A stretch of DNA of 64,000 nucleotides from Candidatus Gastranaerophilales bacterium (GCA_944324345.1 CALUVT010000003.1:1-64000), one strand, 5' to 3'. Shown: positions 45,821 through 55,487, numbered from the stretch's first letter. The notes: a model not told the origin generated them from the letters alone. Numbers and translations: made by a program.

Positions 45821-46597
45821 ATGAAAAAAGTTTCGGTTATAATACCTTGTTATAATCAGTCACAATATTTGGCTGAAGCTGTTTTATCAGTTCTTAATTC
45901 AACATATAAAAATATTGAAATTATTGTGGTGAATGATGGTTCAAGTGATATATCAACAGAAGATTTGAGGGATCTTGCCCCTGCAGGTGTAACTATTATC
46001 AATCAGGAAAACCTCGGAGTCTGCACTGCCAGAAATAATGGGATTAAATCATCAAGCGGAGAATATATTTTAACACTTGATGCTGACGATAAAATAGCCC
46101 CAACATACATTGAAATGGCTGTGAATATCTTAGACAATAACCCTCAAACGGGTATCGTTTACTGTGAGCATGAATTTTTTGGTGTTAAAAGCAGGCAACA
46201 CAAAATTGCATTTGCAACTATGATAAACATGCTTATTCAAAACAGAATTTTTTCAGCAGCTATTTTTAGAAGAAATCTGTTTGACAAAGTTAACGGCTAC
46301 AAAACTGACATGGAAAAGGGTTGTGAAGATTGGGATTTTTGGCTTTCTATAATGGAAACAGGAGCTGATGTATACAAAATTCCGGAAGTTTTATTCTTTT
46401 GGAGAAAATCAGAAAATGAACGGACGCAAAAGGCACTTAAGCCTCTTAATTACCTAAAAATAAGACTTTCGATAATCAAGCATCACAGAAAACTTTACAG
46501 TAAATACGCTTTAATTGTCTATCCTGTAATGTTTGCGATGGTTGTGAAAAACCTGTTATCACATTTTTACAAATCACTAAAAGGCGGCAATAAATGA
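45821..46597 (+). CDS. family 2 glycosyltransferase
   Basis: A 258-residue GT-A enzyme: VIIPCYNQSQYLAEAVLSVL, VVNDGSSD, the metal-binding LDADDK, and acceptor motif EDWDFWLS. A hydrophobic C-terminal stretch (about 228-245) may touch the membrane. First gene of the glycopolymer cluster, overlapping the next by four bases. Sugar unknown. Confidence 0.92.
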   Translation: MKKVSVIIPCYNQSQYLAEAVLSVLNSTYKNIEIIVVNDGSSDISTEDLRDLAPAGVTIINQENLGVCTARNNGIKSSSGEYILTLDADDKIAPTYIEMAVNILDNNPQTGIVYCEHEFFGVKSRQHKIAFATMINMLIQNRIFSAAIFRRNLFDKVNGYKTDMEKGCEDWDFWLSIMETGADVYKIPEVLFFWRKSENERTQKALKPLNYLKIRLSIIKHHRKLYSKYALIVYPVMFAMVVKNLLSHFYKSLKGGNK

Positions 46598-47844
46598 AAA
46601 TTTTATCATTATTTACAAGAGCATTTTTGTATATACCAAACAATATAAAGGGAATTCTTGTACATAAGAATTATAAAAAACGTCTAAAAGAGTTGCAAAA
46701 AGTTATTGGACAAAGGAAATTAAAAGTCTGTTTTCTAAATTCCGAAAATTCTAAATGGGTATACCAGTCTTTATATGACGAACTTTGCAAAAGTGACTTG
46801 TTTACTCCTCAAATCATTGTCGCTTTAGATAGAAGGTTTGATAATGCAGAAATTGAGAGGTTAAAATCAAATTACGAATTTTTTAAAAGCAGAGGGATGA
46901 ATGTTGTATGCTCATTTGATATTGAAAACAAAAAACACATACCGCTGAATAAATTTTGCCCTGACATTTTGTTTTATCAGGAGCCCTGGCAATTACCTGA
47001 AATATACAAACCATATGAAGTATCCAAGTATGCACTTTGCTGTTACAACAGCTATGGAACAGGTACAACTAACGGGAAAAACGAATATTGTGCAAGATTC
47101 TTTAAAGAAGTTTGGGCATACTTTCTTGACAATGAATTTGTGAAAAAAACTTTAGAAAATCACGGAGTATCAAATAAAAATCTTGTAGTTACCGGGAGTA
47201 TAAAACTGGATTCATATTTATCGCCTGCTAATCCGGAAAAACAATTATGGAAAACTGATAATTATAGAATAATATATGCTCCTCACTTTTCGTTCTATAA
47301 AACAAGTACTTTAAAATTTGGGACGTTTGACAAATATTACAAATTCTTTATTGAATATGCAAAATCACACCCGGAAATCGAATTTGTTTTTAAGCCGCAT
47401 CCGATGCTAAAGAAAACAATTATAAGAAAGAAATTAATGAGTCCTGAAGAAACCGAAAAATACTACTCTTTCTGGGATAAATCCTCAAATACTCATCTTT
47501 GGGAAAAAGGTGACTACTTTGACATATTCAAAACCTCTAATTTAATGATTACAGATTGTAATTCATTCTTAACTGAATATCTTCCGACTCAACATCCGCT
47601 CATTCGTTTAGTTCCCGAAAAAACAATAGGTTTGAATATATTCGGAGAAGAAATTACACAAGGTTATTACAAAATACATAATTTAGAAGAACTAAAAGAA
47701 ATTTTGGACAAATTAATAATACAAAAACAAGATCCATTGGAAGATGAGCGAAAAAAATGTTTAGAAAAATTAATTTTGCCGCAAAATGGAGTGTGTTCTG
47801 TTATAATTAATTATCTTATTAATAGAATTAGAGAGGGTGTATGA
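46594..47844 (+). CDS. CDP-glycerol glycerophosphotransferase-like enzyme
   Basis: A 416-residue protein resembling TagB/TagF-type polyol-phosphate transferases. Late motifs are YAPHFSFYK (near 230), EFVFKPHPM (near 270) and LMITDCNSFLTEYLPTQHPLIRL (near 320), matching the nucleotide- and acceptor-site motifs of that family. The WHG motif is not evident. It overlaps genes on both sides by four bases. Probably primes or extends a phosphopolymer. Confidence 0.7.
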   Translation: MKILSLFTRAFLYIPNNIKGILVHKNYKKRLKELQKVIGQRKLKVCFLNSENSKWVYQSLYDELCKSDLFTPQIIVALDRRFDNAEIERLKSNYEFFKSRGMNVVCSFDIENKKHIPLNKFCPDILFYQEPWQLPEIYKPYEVSKYALCCYNSYGTGTTNGKNEYCARFFKEVWAYFLDNEFVKKTLENHGVSNKNLVVTGSIKLDSYLSPANPEKQLWKTDNYRIIYAPHFSFYKTSTLKFGTFDKYYKFFIEYAKSHPEIEFVFKPHPMLKKTIIRKKLMSPEETEKYYSFWDKSSNTHLWEKGDYFDIFKTSNLMITDCNSFLTEYLPTQHPLIRLVPEKTIGLNIFGEEITQGYYKIHNLEELKEILDKLIIQKQDPLEDERKKCLEKLILPQNGVCSVIINYLINRIREGV

Positions 47845-48569
47845 TGAATATAGCAATAATTTTTGCTGGAGGAACAGGACAAAGATTTTCTAACGGTAAT
47901 CTACCAAAACAGTTCGTGAAAATCTTTGACAAGCCAATTATCATACATACACTTGAGATTTTTGAACAACACGATGAAATAGATAAAATCTATCTTTCAA
48001 TATTACCTGAATACCTTGATTATATGGAAGAATTAGTTAAAACTTTTAATCTTAAAAAAGTGCAAAAAATTATCAAAGGCGGCTCAACAGCACAAAATTC
48101 AATATATAATGCCCTAAAAGCAGCTGAAAAAGATAATCCACCAAATTCCATAGCTTTAATTCACGATGGAGTTCGCCCAATACTTGATACAGAAGTTATT
48201 ACCAATAACATACAAGATGTAAAAAAGTATGGGAATTCTATAACCTGTACACCCTGTTATGAAACGATTTTAGTAAGTGATAACGGAATAAATCCTCAAA
48301 AAATTCCGTACAGAAAAAACACTTATGCAGCTCAAGCTCCGCAATGTTTCTATCTAAACGAAATAATATCTGCACATGAAGAAATTCAGAAAACAAATCC
48401 CAATTACGTTGATATGATAGATGCTTGCACAATTTTCAATACTTTGGGAAAAACAACGCACATGACAAAAGGGAATTTCGGAAACATAAAAGTTACAACT
48501 CCTAGAGATTTATACATACTGAAAGCTCTATTGGAATTTAGGAAAGAGGAAATAAATGCATTACAGTAA
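47841..48569 (+). CDS. IspD/TarI-family cytidylyltransferase
   Basis: A 242-residue nucleotidyltransferase: FAGGTGQRF...LPKQF at the start binds CTP, with HDGVRP near 110 and VTTPRDLYI at the end. IspD (isoprenoid) and TarI (ribitol-5-phosphate) share these. The cluster, with two polyol-phosphate transferases and a fused dehydrogenase/epimerase next door, argues for an activated polyol such as CDP-ribitol or a relative, but IspD activity cannot be excluded. Overlaps the next gene by 14 bases. Confidence 0.82.
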   Translation: MMNIAIIFAGGTGQRFSNGNLPKQFVKIFDKPIIIHTLEIFEQHDEIDKIYLSILPEYLDYMEELVKTFNLKKVQKIIKGGSTAQNSIYNALKAAEKDNPPNSIALIHDGVRPILDTEVITNNIQDVKKYGNSITCTPCYETILVSDNGINPQKIPYRKNTYAAQAPQCFYLNEIISAHEEIQKTNPNYVDMIDACTIFNTLGKTTHMTKGNFGNIKVTTPRDLYILKALLEFRKEEINALQ

Positions 48570-50871
48570 CATAATCAATCCTAATACAATAATAGATACC
48601 AGACTAATAGTTGGATCCGATTATATAAATTGGGAAAAATTGAAAAACAAAAGTATTCTTATTACCGGAGCTACAGGGTTTATAGGTGCTCAAACAGTTT
48701 TAGCCCTTTCAAAAGCTTCTATGGATTTCAATTTAAACATCAAACTTGTTTTACCCGTAAGAAACATAAAAAAAGCGAAAAGCTTATTTTTCAAAGAGCT
48801 ACCTTTTGTAGACATCAAACTTCTAAAACATGATTTAGGCAAAAAATTAAGCTACGGCGGACAAATTGATTATATCATTCATGCTGCCTCAAACACCAGT
48901 TCAAAATCTTTTATTGACTACCCTGTAGAAACAATTAATACAACACTCAACGGCACAAGAAATATTTTAGAAATTGCAAAAGAAAAAAATATTGAAAGTA
49001 TTGTATACCTTTCTTCAATGGAAATTTATGGGACTTTGAGTTCTGATATTCCGGTAAAAGAAGACGAACTTGGACCTTTAAATCTACTAAATGAAAGAAA
49101 TTCTTATCCACAGGCAAAACGTATGACAGAGACAATGTTGTATTCATACTTTAAAGAATACAACCTGCCTGTAAAAATTGCACGTCTTTGTCAAATTATA
49201 GGCGGGAGTGTTCCCTTTAATGACACAAGAGTATTTGCACAGTTCGCAAGAAATGTTGTTGAGAATCAAGACATAGTACTGCATACGGATGGTTCAACCG
49301 TAAGAAATTATTGTGATATAACCGATTGTGTAACAGCAATTTTAAAGATATTAACAGAAGGCAAGTCGGGAGAAGCGTACAATGTAGCCAATAAAAATGC
49401 AATGTGCTCTATCAAAGAGATGGCAGAAAAAATTGCATCTAAAAAGGAAAATATAAATATTAAATACAAAATTACAAATGATAATAAGTATTTGCCCCAC
49501 ATTAAACTTTTACTAAATACAGAAAAACTTGAAGCATTAGGTTGGAGGGCCGAAATTTCAATTGACGATATGTTTACAAGACTTGTTGACGGACTGCTGG
49601 CTCAAAAAAACCAATCAATGATAAAATATTCTTTTAAAGATAAATTAAAATCATATATATGTTTAAAAAACTTTGGCGGTTATAAAAATTTGTCATTATT
49701 CGGTTTAAAACTAAAAATTCCAAACAACTGGATATATGAACATATATATAAGTTTTTACCAATAGATAATAAAAAAATTGTATTCAGCTGTTTCGCAGGA
49801 AACGGCTACGGCTGTAATCCTAAATATATAACTGAAGAATTAATAAATAAAAATATTAACTGTAGAATAGTATGGCTAACACTAAATCCAAAACTCAAGA
49901 AAAACATGTTCCCTCAAAATGTCCATTTGGTTGATGTCCAATCGGAAAGAGCTATATATGAACAGGCTACGGCTAAAGTATGGATTGACAATATCCGAAA
50001 AGTAAACTTTATAAAAAGAGGGTTATCTAAAAAAACTTCTCAAAAATATATCCAAACATGGCACGGCTCACTTGGGATTAAAAAAATTGGCTCGGATGCT
50101 GACTCCAATTTTTGGAATAAAAAAATTACAGGACAACTTTATAAAAAAGATTCTGAAATGACTGACATTATAATATCAAACAGCAGCTTTGAAACAGGAG
50201 TTTACAGAAGAAATATTAGTAGTAAAGCTAATATCAAAGAAATCGGTCACCCAAGAAACGATATACTTTTTAAAGATAATCGTGATGTAAAAGAACGGAT
50301 ATACAAACAGTATAAACTTGATGAAAACTCAAAAATTTTGTTATACGTTCCAACATTCCGAGACAACAAACATATAAGCTGCTATAATATCGACTACCCG
50401 AAATTACTTGAGCCTTTAGCAAAAAAATTTGGTGGAGACTGGAAAATTTTCATAAGACTCCATCCTAACATTAATCAATTAACAAATATACTTGTCCCAA
50501 AACATGACTCAATATTTGATGCAACAATGTATCCTGATATTCAAGAGTTAATGGCAGTTTCAGATATTGCAATCACAGACTACTCAAGCTGTATATTTGA
50601 CTTTTTGTTAACAAGAAAACCCGGATTTATTTATGCTACTGATATTAATGAATACGATACAGAAAGAGGTTTTTACTATTCATTAGAAGAAACCCCATTC
50701 CCAATTGCAAGAAACAATGATGAGCTAATTGAAAATATATTAAATTTTGACAATGAAAAATACCAAAAAGAAATTGAAATATTTTTAAGAGATAAGGGCT
50801 GTATTGAAAATGGACATGCCTCTCAACATATAGTAAAATTAATAAAAACAATAATAGAAGAGAAAGGTTAG
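48556..50871 (+). CDS. fusion: NAD-dependent epimerase/dehydratase plus TagF-like polyol-phosphate transferase
   Basis: A 771-residue two-domain protein. Residues 1-355 are an extended SDR: NAD motif G38-ATGFIG, catalytic Y184-PQA-K188, SSMEIYG before it. Residues about 390-771 are a CDP-glycerol glycerophosphotransferase domain: FSCFAGNGYGCNPKYI, QTWHGSLGIKKIG, GHPRND, VPTFRDN, RLHPN, and AITDYSSCIFDF...RKPGFIYATDINEYDTERGFY. The fusion couples making or reshaping the activated unit to its transfer. It overlaps the cytidylyltransferase gene, so three steps are in adjacent frames. Confidence 0.85.
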   Translation: MHYSNIINPNTIIDTRLIVGSDYINWEKLKNKSILITGATGFIGAQTVLALSKASMDFNLNIKLVLPVRNIKKAKSLFFKELPFVDIKLLKHDLGKKLSYGGQIDYIIHAASNTSSKSFIDYPVETINTTLNGTRNILEIAKEKNIESIVYLSSMEIYGTLSSDIPVKEDELGPLNLLNERNSYPQAKRMTETMLYSYFKEYNLPVKIARLCQIIGGSVPFNDTRVFAQFARNVVENQDIVLHTDGSTVRNYCDITDCVTAILKILTEGKSGEAYNVANKNAMCSIKEMAEKIASKKENINIKYKITNDNKYLPHIKLLLNTEKLEALGWRAEISIDDMFTRLVDGLLAQKNQSMIKYSFKDKLKSYICLKNFGGYKNLSLFGLKLKIPNNWIYEHIYKFLPIDNKKIVFSCFAGNGYGCNPKYITEELINKNINCRIVWLTLNPKLKKNMFPQNVHLVDVQSERAIYEQATAKVWIDNIRKVNFIKRGLSKKTSQKYIQTWHGSLGIKKIGSDADSNFWNKKITGQLYKKDSEMTDIIISNSSFETGVYRRNISSKANIKEIGHPRNDILFKDNRDVKERIYKQYKLDENSKILLYVPTFRDNKHISCYNIDYPKLLEPLAKKFGGDWKIFIRLHPNINQLTNILVPKHDSIFDATMYPDIQELMAVSDIAITDYSSCIFDFLLTRKPGFIYATDINEYDTERGFYYSLEETPFPIARNNDELIENILNFDNEKYQKEIEIFLRDKGCIENGHASQHIVKLIKTIIEEKG

Positions 50872-50872
50872 T

Positions 50873-51862
50873 ATGAATTTAAAAAAATTTATTAAAAGTA
50901 AATTATCAAATTTTATCAACGAAAATCCATTAAAATATTTTTCAAGATTAAATACTCATAAAAAAATGGTTTTAAATTGCTATAAAGAATACATGGAAAC
51001 CAACGATTTAAACCAATTGTTCAGAGAACTTGCTAAAGATTTGGATGAACAAAGTATAGCAACCATAACAACCATTCTATCCAGAATTCAGGAATTTCTT
51101 TTGAAAAATAAAACCTTTTTACTAACAAAAGAAGAAGCCGAGAAAATATCTCATGCTAATTTCCTGAACAAAAACATTGTCAAACTGGGAGAAAACATAT
51201 ACACAAACGGAAAGTATTATCTTCCTGTTAATAATTTTTTAGGCACTATTTTTATTGATAATTATTTCATTGAAGAGATAGAACATCCGGAAAAATTAAA
51301 AGACAAAGCAATAATTGATGTTGGGGCTTATATTGGAGATTCTGCATTGTTGTTATCTAAGCTTACAAATAACAATGTATATGGTTTTGAACCTGTATCA
51401 AGCAATTACGAAAAAATGATAAATACAATTAAGCTGAATAATTGTACTAATATTATTCCTGTAAAACAAGGGCTTGGAAGTGAAGAAAAGACTACAAAAA
51501 TAAATATTTACGGAAAAACCGGAACAACCTGCTCTGTAATTAAGCACCAAAATAAGGCTAATTGCATTCAAGAAGAAATAAGAACAACAACACTTGACAA
51601 ATATGTAAATGAAAACAATTTAAACATTGGTTTGATTAAAGTTGACATTGAAGGTATGGAAAAAGATTTTCTGAAAGGTGCAGAAAATACTATAAAAACT
51701 CAAAAACCGGTATTGTTACTCAGCGTATATCATACTGCTGAAGACTTTTTCACTATTAAACCTTTAATCGACAGTTGGAACTTAGGTTATAAATTTAAAA
51801 TAAGAAAAGCAACAAAAGAATCTATTCTTGATGATACAATTTTAATTGCAGAGTGCAGATAG
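50873..51862 (+). CDS. FkbM-family methyltransferase
   Basis: A 329-residue protein. The N-terminal 130 residues are helical and unassigned. The SAM-binding core begins IIDVGAYIGDSALLLSKL near 144, then NVYGFEPVSSNYEKM, TTLDKYVNENNLNIGLIKVDIEGMEKDFLKGAENTI, all typical of FkbM. It likely O-methylates a sugar of the polymer. Starts one base after the fusion gene stop. Confidence 0.88.
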   Translation: MNLKKFIKSKLSNFINENPLKYFSRLNTHKKMVLNCYKEYMETNDLNQLFRELAKDLDEQSIATITTILSRIQEFLLKNKTFLLTKEEAEKISHANFLNKNIVKLGENIYTNGKYYLPVNNFLGTIFIDNYFIEEIEHPEKLKDKAIIDVGAYIGDSALLLSKLTNNNVYGFEPVSSNYEKMINTIKLNNCTNIIPVKQGLGSEEKTTKINIYGKTGTTCSVIKHQNKANCIQEEIRTTTLDKYVNENNLNIGLIKVDIEGMEKDFLKGAENTIKTQKPVLLLSVYHTAEDFFTIKPLIDSWNLGYKFKIRKATKESILDDTILIAECR

Positions 51863-51876
51863 TAGGAGATAAAATT

Positions 51877-52977
51877 TTGGAAAAATTTAAAAACATAGAG
51901 TTTTTGAGAGTTGTTGGATGTATCGCAATTGTTTTACTTCACATTTTTAATGGGGGAGGTTTGTATGAGAGTTTTGCCTCAGCTTGGGATTTTAACTATG
52001 GCAAGATACATTGGATCACATCAAATGGGGCAAAGGCCGTTGATCTGTTTTTTATTTTATCAGGTCTGTTTTTTATGCTTAAAATCGCCCCCCCCCCGAA
52101 AATGCAATCTCTATATAGTTTTGTTAAAAAGAAAGTTATAAGACTTTGGCCGGTACTTATTTGGACTATATTTTTATATTTTTTAGTATCTCTTACAGGT
52201 GCTATAGAATTTCAGACCTTTAGCAATATTATTACTTTTTTTGGATTAAGCGGTAATGGAATCGGGTTGGAACGAGGTAATGTAGGGGCTTTCTGGTATG
52301 TTTCTGCAATGCTTTGGGTACTGGGACTATTTTTCTACTTGTTGAAAAATTTTGATAAGAAAATCGTAAACCTTATAATTGCACTACTTGTTTACTTTTC
52401 TTATGTATTTTTGCTGCATGCTAGAGATGGCTCTATTGGGAATCATATACAAACATTTTACAATGTTGTCAATGTAGGAATGCTAAGGGCATTTGGAGGA
52501 ATTGGTATTGGATATTTTATTGCTGAATGGTATAAAAATAACAGAGAAAATATACAAAATCTAACATTATCTTTTAGTAATAAGGTAGCTGTTTCTATTT
52601 TAGAATTTGGGTGTGTATTTTTCATAATTAAGAATCTCATGTTAAACAAATTATATTTTCACAACCAAATAATTTTTATAATAATATTTGCAATTACAAT
52701 AATTTTATTCCTTTTAAACAAAGGTTATATATCCGAATTCTTAAACAATGATTTTAACGTTTTTCTTGCGAAATATACTTATTCCATATATTTAACACAT
52801 TCTGTTGTTCGTGAGCTATTTAAAGGAACCTTTTGGAAATACCACCCGGAATTTGTATTTATGCACCCGTTATTGAATATTGTTATAACATTATTAACGG
52901 TATTAATACTCGGAATCATTACATATCACTTTGTTGAAAAGCCTGCAAGTAAATATTTACAAAAGAAATACTTATAG
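51877..52977 (+). CDS. membrane acyltransferase (family 3) with in-frame C10 tract
   Basis: A 366-residue integral membrane acyltransferase with about ten helices: LRVVGCIAIVLLH and KAVDLFFILSGLFFMLK at the start, the family signature R/H pair in the first helix, and FVEKPASKYL at the end. It decorates surface glycans with acyl groups. A TTG start at 51877 is preceded by AGGAG at eight bases. Codons 71-74 (APPP) are encoded by a run of ten C. Gain or loss of one C gives a stop within about 20 codons, so the gene is ON only in this length class. Confidence 0.87.
   Translation: MEKFKNIEFLRVVGCIAIVLLHIFNGGGLYESFASAWDFNYGKIHWITSNGAKAVDLFFILSGLFFMLKIAPPPKMQSLYSFVKKKVIRLWPVLIWTIFLYFLVSLTGAIEFQTFSNIITFFGLSGNGIGLERGNVGAFWYVSAMLWVLGLFFYLLKNFDKKIVNLIIALLVYFSYVFLLHARDGSIGNHIQTFYNVVNVGMLRAFGGIGIGYFIAEWYKNNRENIQNLTLSFSNKVAVSILEFGCVFFIIKNLMLNKLYFHNQIIFIIIFAITIILFLLNKGYISEFLNNDFNVFLAKYTYSIYLTHSVVRELFKGTFWKYHPEFVFMHPLLNIVITLLTVLILGIITYHFVEKPASKYLQKKYL
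52088..52097. repeat. C10 tract inside the acyltransferase reading frame
   Basis: Ten C, preceded by G and followed by GAA, as at the two pilin promoters. The tract falls between the second and third membrane helices. With eleven C the frame stops after GAA AAT GCA ATC TCT ATA TAG; with nine it stops after about 15 more codons. Typical form of a translational phase-variation switch. Confidence 0.9.
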
Positions 52978-53046
52978 AAAGGGGAATTTTCTTTATAAGA
53001 ATTGTTGTTTGTGCAAAAATACAAAGCATACAACGGAGTAATTGTT

Positions 53047-54093
53047 ATGACTAAGATAAGTATTGTTATGCCTGTTTTCAATAGCGAAATTTATTTGAGG
53101 GAAGCCATTGAAAGCCTAAGAGTTCAGACTTTTAAAGATTTTGAGCTCATTTGCGTTAATGACGGTTCTACAGACAGTTCTTTAGAAATTCTAAACGAAT
53201 TCAATAAAAAATATAATAATTTTATTAAAATAATATCTACTGAAAATCAAGGAGCCGGAGCTGCCAGAAATTATGGATTCCAGTTTGTTCAAGGGCAAAC
53301 GACAATATTTCTTGATAGCGATGACTATTTCTATCCAAATTTTCTTCAAGAAATGTATAAAAAATATACAGAAACTAAAGCTGATATCGTCGTATGCCAG
53401 TATTATATATCCAAGCTTGGGAAACTTATTCCAGAGCCAAAGGGTATAAATACAAACATGTTACCAAATCCTTGCAAACTCATTTTCAATAAATATGATA
53501 TACCTGACTATATTTTTAATTTTACAAACTACGCTGTAAGAAACAAACTTTACAGTACTGAATTTTTAAAAAAACACAATATACAATTTGAAAATGTACC
53601 TTCGGGCAATGATGTATTGTTCAGTCTGTTATCTCTTTTTTATGCAGAAAAGATAACAACCTTATTGAGCCCTTTAGTTGTATACAAAGCTCAAAATAAA
53701 AATTCTATTTCTTCTAAAGGTACAGAATTACTTGATATGTATAAATTCGAGACTTTTGAAAAACTAAAAAAAATAGTTCTTGCAAGCCCTGAAAATAAAA
53801 TTTTTGAAATTAGCCTTTATAACGTCTATCTCGCAAACATATTGAGATGCCTTAACCGTACAAAAGGGAAAATGAGATTAAAGTACTTGGATTGTATAAA
53901 AAATAATTTCAAAACAATTACTTCTAAAACAGAAATTTACAATCTCATAAATTATTATAAATTATTTTTTATAAAAATTCTTCCCGGTTGGCTTTATGTC
54001 CTTTTATACTATAAAGTAATCAACTATTTAACTAAAAACTTTGGAATAAAGCCTTCCAAAATTTTAAAACGGATAAGCAAGGTCAAAAACTAG
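53047..54093 (+). CDS. family 2 glycosyltransferase
   Basis: A 348-residue GT-A enzyme: ISIVMPVFNSEIYLREAIESL, VNDGSTDSS, LDSDDYF metal site. The C-terminal third resembles capsule and teichoic-acid glycosyltransferases. Start at ATG 53047 with GGAG eight bases upstream; the longer frame runs through non-coding leader. It follows the acyltransferase by 69 bp. Confidence 0.9.
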   Translation: MTKISIVMPVFNSEIYLREAIESLRVQTFKDFELICVNDGSTDSSLEILNEFNKKYNNFIKIISTENQGAGAARNYGFQFVQGQTTIFLDSDDYFYPNFLQEMYKKYTETKADIVVCQYYISKLGKLIPEPKGINTNMLPNPCKLIFNKYDIPDYIFNFTNYAVRNKLYSTEFLKKHNIQFENVPSGNDVLFSLLSLFYAEKITTLLSPLVVYKAQNKNSISSKGTELLDMYKFETFEKLKKIVLASPENKIFEISLYNVYLANILRCLNRTKGKMRLKYLDCIKNNFKTITSKTEIYNLINYYKLFFIKILPGWLYVLLYYKVINYLTKNFGIKPSKILKRISKVKN

Positions 54094-54170
54094 CAACAAC
54101 AAATTATTCGGTGATAAATAAAAATATTAATCGCAACTTTTGCCAATTTATTGGTTTATTGTCTCTGAAC

Positions 54171-54758
54171 CTAAGAATTACTTTCAGGTAAACACTTTTC
54201 GCTTGTCAAAGTCCTAACAACCTTGCAAGGATTTCCAAAAGCCAAAACATTTGATGGGATATCTTTTGTTACAACACTCCCGGCTCCAATTACAGTATTA
54301 TCACCTATTGTTACTCCGGGGAGCACAGTTACGTTACCGCCAAACCATACGTTATTGCCAACTTTTATAGGTTTTGCATACTCTAAACCCTTATTTCTTG
54401 TCTCATAATCCATTGGATGAATTGGAGTGTAAAACGAACAATTTGGGCCGATAAAAACGTTATCTCCAAAGCTGACAACTGCAGGATCAAGAATTACCAA
54501 ATTGTGGTTTGCATAAAAATTTTCACCGACTTCAATATTATAACCGTAATCACAAACAAAAGGTTGCTCTATAAGTAAATCTTCTTTTGTTTTACCTAGA
54601 ATTTCCTTTACAAGCGTTTTTCGCTTATCAGTTTCTGAAGGATGCAAATTATTATATTCATAACATAAAGATTTGCATTTTGTGCGTTCTTCTATCAATG
54701 ATTTATCATAATTTGCATCATACAACATGCCTTTTAACATTTTTTCTTTTTCGTTCAT
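54171..54758 (-). CDS. maltose/galactoside O-acetyltransferase family
   Basis: A 195-residue left-handed-helix acetyltransferase: N-terminal Mac domain (EKEKMLKGMLYDANYDKSL), active-site His in YTPIHP, hexapeptide repeats (IKVGNNVWFGGNVTVLPGVTIGDNTVIGAGSVV). The start at 54758 has AGGAG seven bases upstream; a longer frame to 54923 would overlap the divergent SGNH gene and has no ribosome binding site. It may acetylate sugars of the neighbouring polymer. Confidence 0.92.
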   Translation of the reverse strand: MNEKEKMLKGMLYDANYDKSLIEERTKCKSLCYEYNNLHPSETDKRKTLVKEILGKTKEDLLIEQPFVCDYGYNIEVGENFYANHNLVILDPAVVSFGDNVFIGPNCSFYTPIHPMDYETRNKGLEYAKPIKVGNNVWFGGNVTVLPGVTIGDNTVIGAGSVVTKDIPSNVLAFGNPCKVVRTLTSEKCLPESNS

Positions 54759-54812
54759 ATATCTTCTCCTGTTATCATGATAAAATAAACATAGTATATT
54801 TGGAAAAAATTT

Positions 54813-55403
54813 ATGAAAAATATTTTGTGCTTTGGCGACAGCAATACGTACGGTTACAATCCCAAAAACGGCTCCAGATACAATGTAAACACAAGATGGA
54901 GCGGAAGATTGGGTAATTATCATAATGTAGAAGAAGCCGGATGCAATAATAGAACCGCATTTTGTATTAACCCTGGGGGAGACAATTTAACAGGAATAAA
55001 AGTAATACCTAAATATTTGAAGCGAAATTTTGATTTTTTGATTATACAAATAGGGATAAATGATCTTCAAACGAATTATAATGCAAGCCTAAAAGATTTT
55101 GAAACAGGTATGAATAAGTTTTTTTATATCATAAATGATTACTGTCCAAACTCTAATGTCATAATTCTCTCACCTTGCGAAATTCAAGAAAATATTTTAA
55201 ACAGTAACTTTAAATTTCTGTTTGATGAACAATCTATAGAAAAATCAAAAAAAATATTCCCAATATATGAAAAAATTGCACAACAACACAAATATCAACT
55301 ACTTGACTTAAACAAAATAACAGAAGTCTCAAAACTTGATGGACTACACTATGAAGCGTCTCAACACGAAATTATTTCTAAAACAATTTTAAACTTGTTA
55401 TAG
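54813..55403 (+). CDS. SGNH/GDSL hydrolase
   Basis: A 196-residue esterase-like protein: block I FGDSNTYGYNP with the nucleophile Ser, block III IQIGINDLQTN, block V DGLHY with Asp and His. No signal peptide, so it acts in the cytosol or is exported otherwise. Divergent from the acetyltransferase gene; the pair could add and remove acetyl groups. Confidence 0.86.
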   Translation: MKNILCFGDSNTYGYNPKNGSRYNVNTRWSGRLGNYHNVEEAGCNNRTAFCINPGGDNLTGIKVIPKYLKRNFDFLIIQIGINDLQTNYNASLKDFETGMNKFFYIINDYCPNSNVIILSPCEIQENILNSNFKFLFDEQSIEKSKKIFPIYEKIAQQHKYQLLDLNKITEVSKLDGLHYEASQHEIISKTILNLL

Positions 55404-55487
55404 TATTATAAAAAAATATTTCATTGTACCAAGAAATAACCAACTTATGTAATGTTTTTTTTAATATTTATCAAAAATAATTTTTGT

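Noticed and set aside
47841-48569. Firm call of the cytidylyltransferase as IspD.
   Set aside because: Motifs are shared by IspD and TarI; the polymer-synthesis context makes a polyol-phosphate substrate at least as likely.
51911-52141. 76-codon frame overlapping the start of the acyltransferase gene.
   Set aside because: It is the frame that the acyltransferase would never use alone; it has no ribosome binding site. It only shows that a frame shift at the C tract leads to a stop near 52141.
54759-54923. Upstream extension of the O-acetyltransferase.
   Set aside because: It overlaps the divergent SGNH gene, has no ribosome binding site, and the family starts at the Mac domain.
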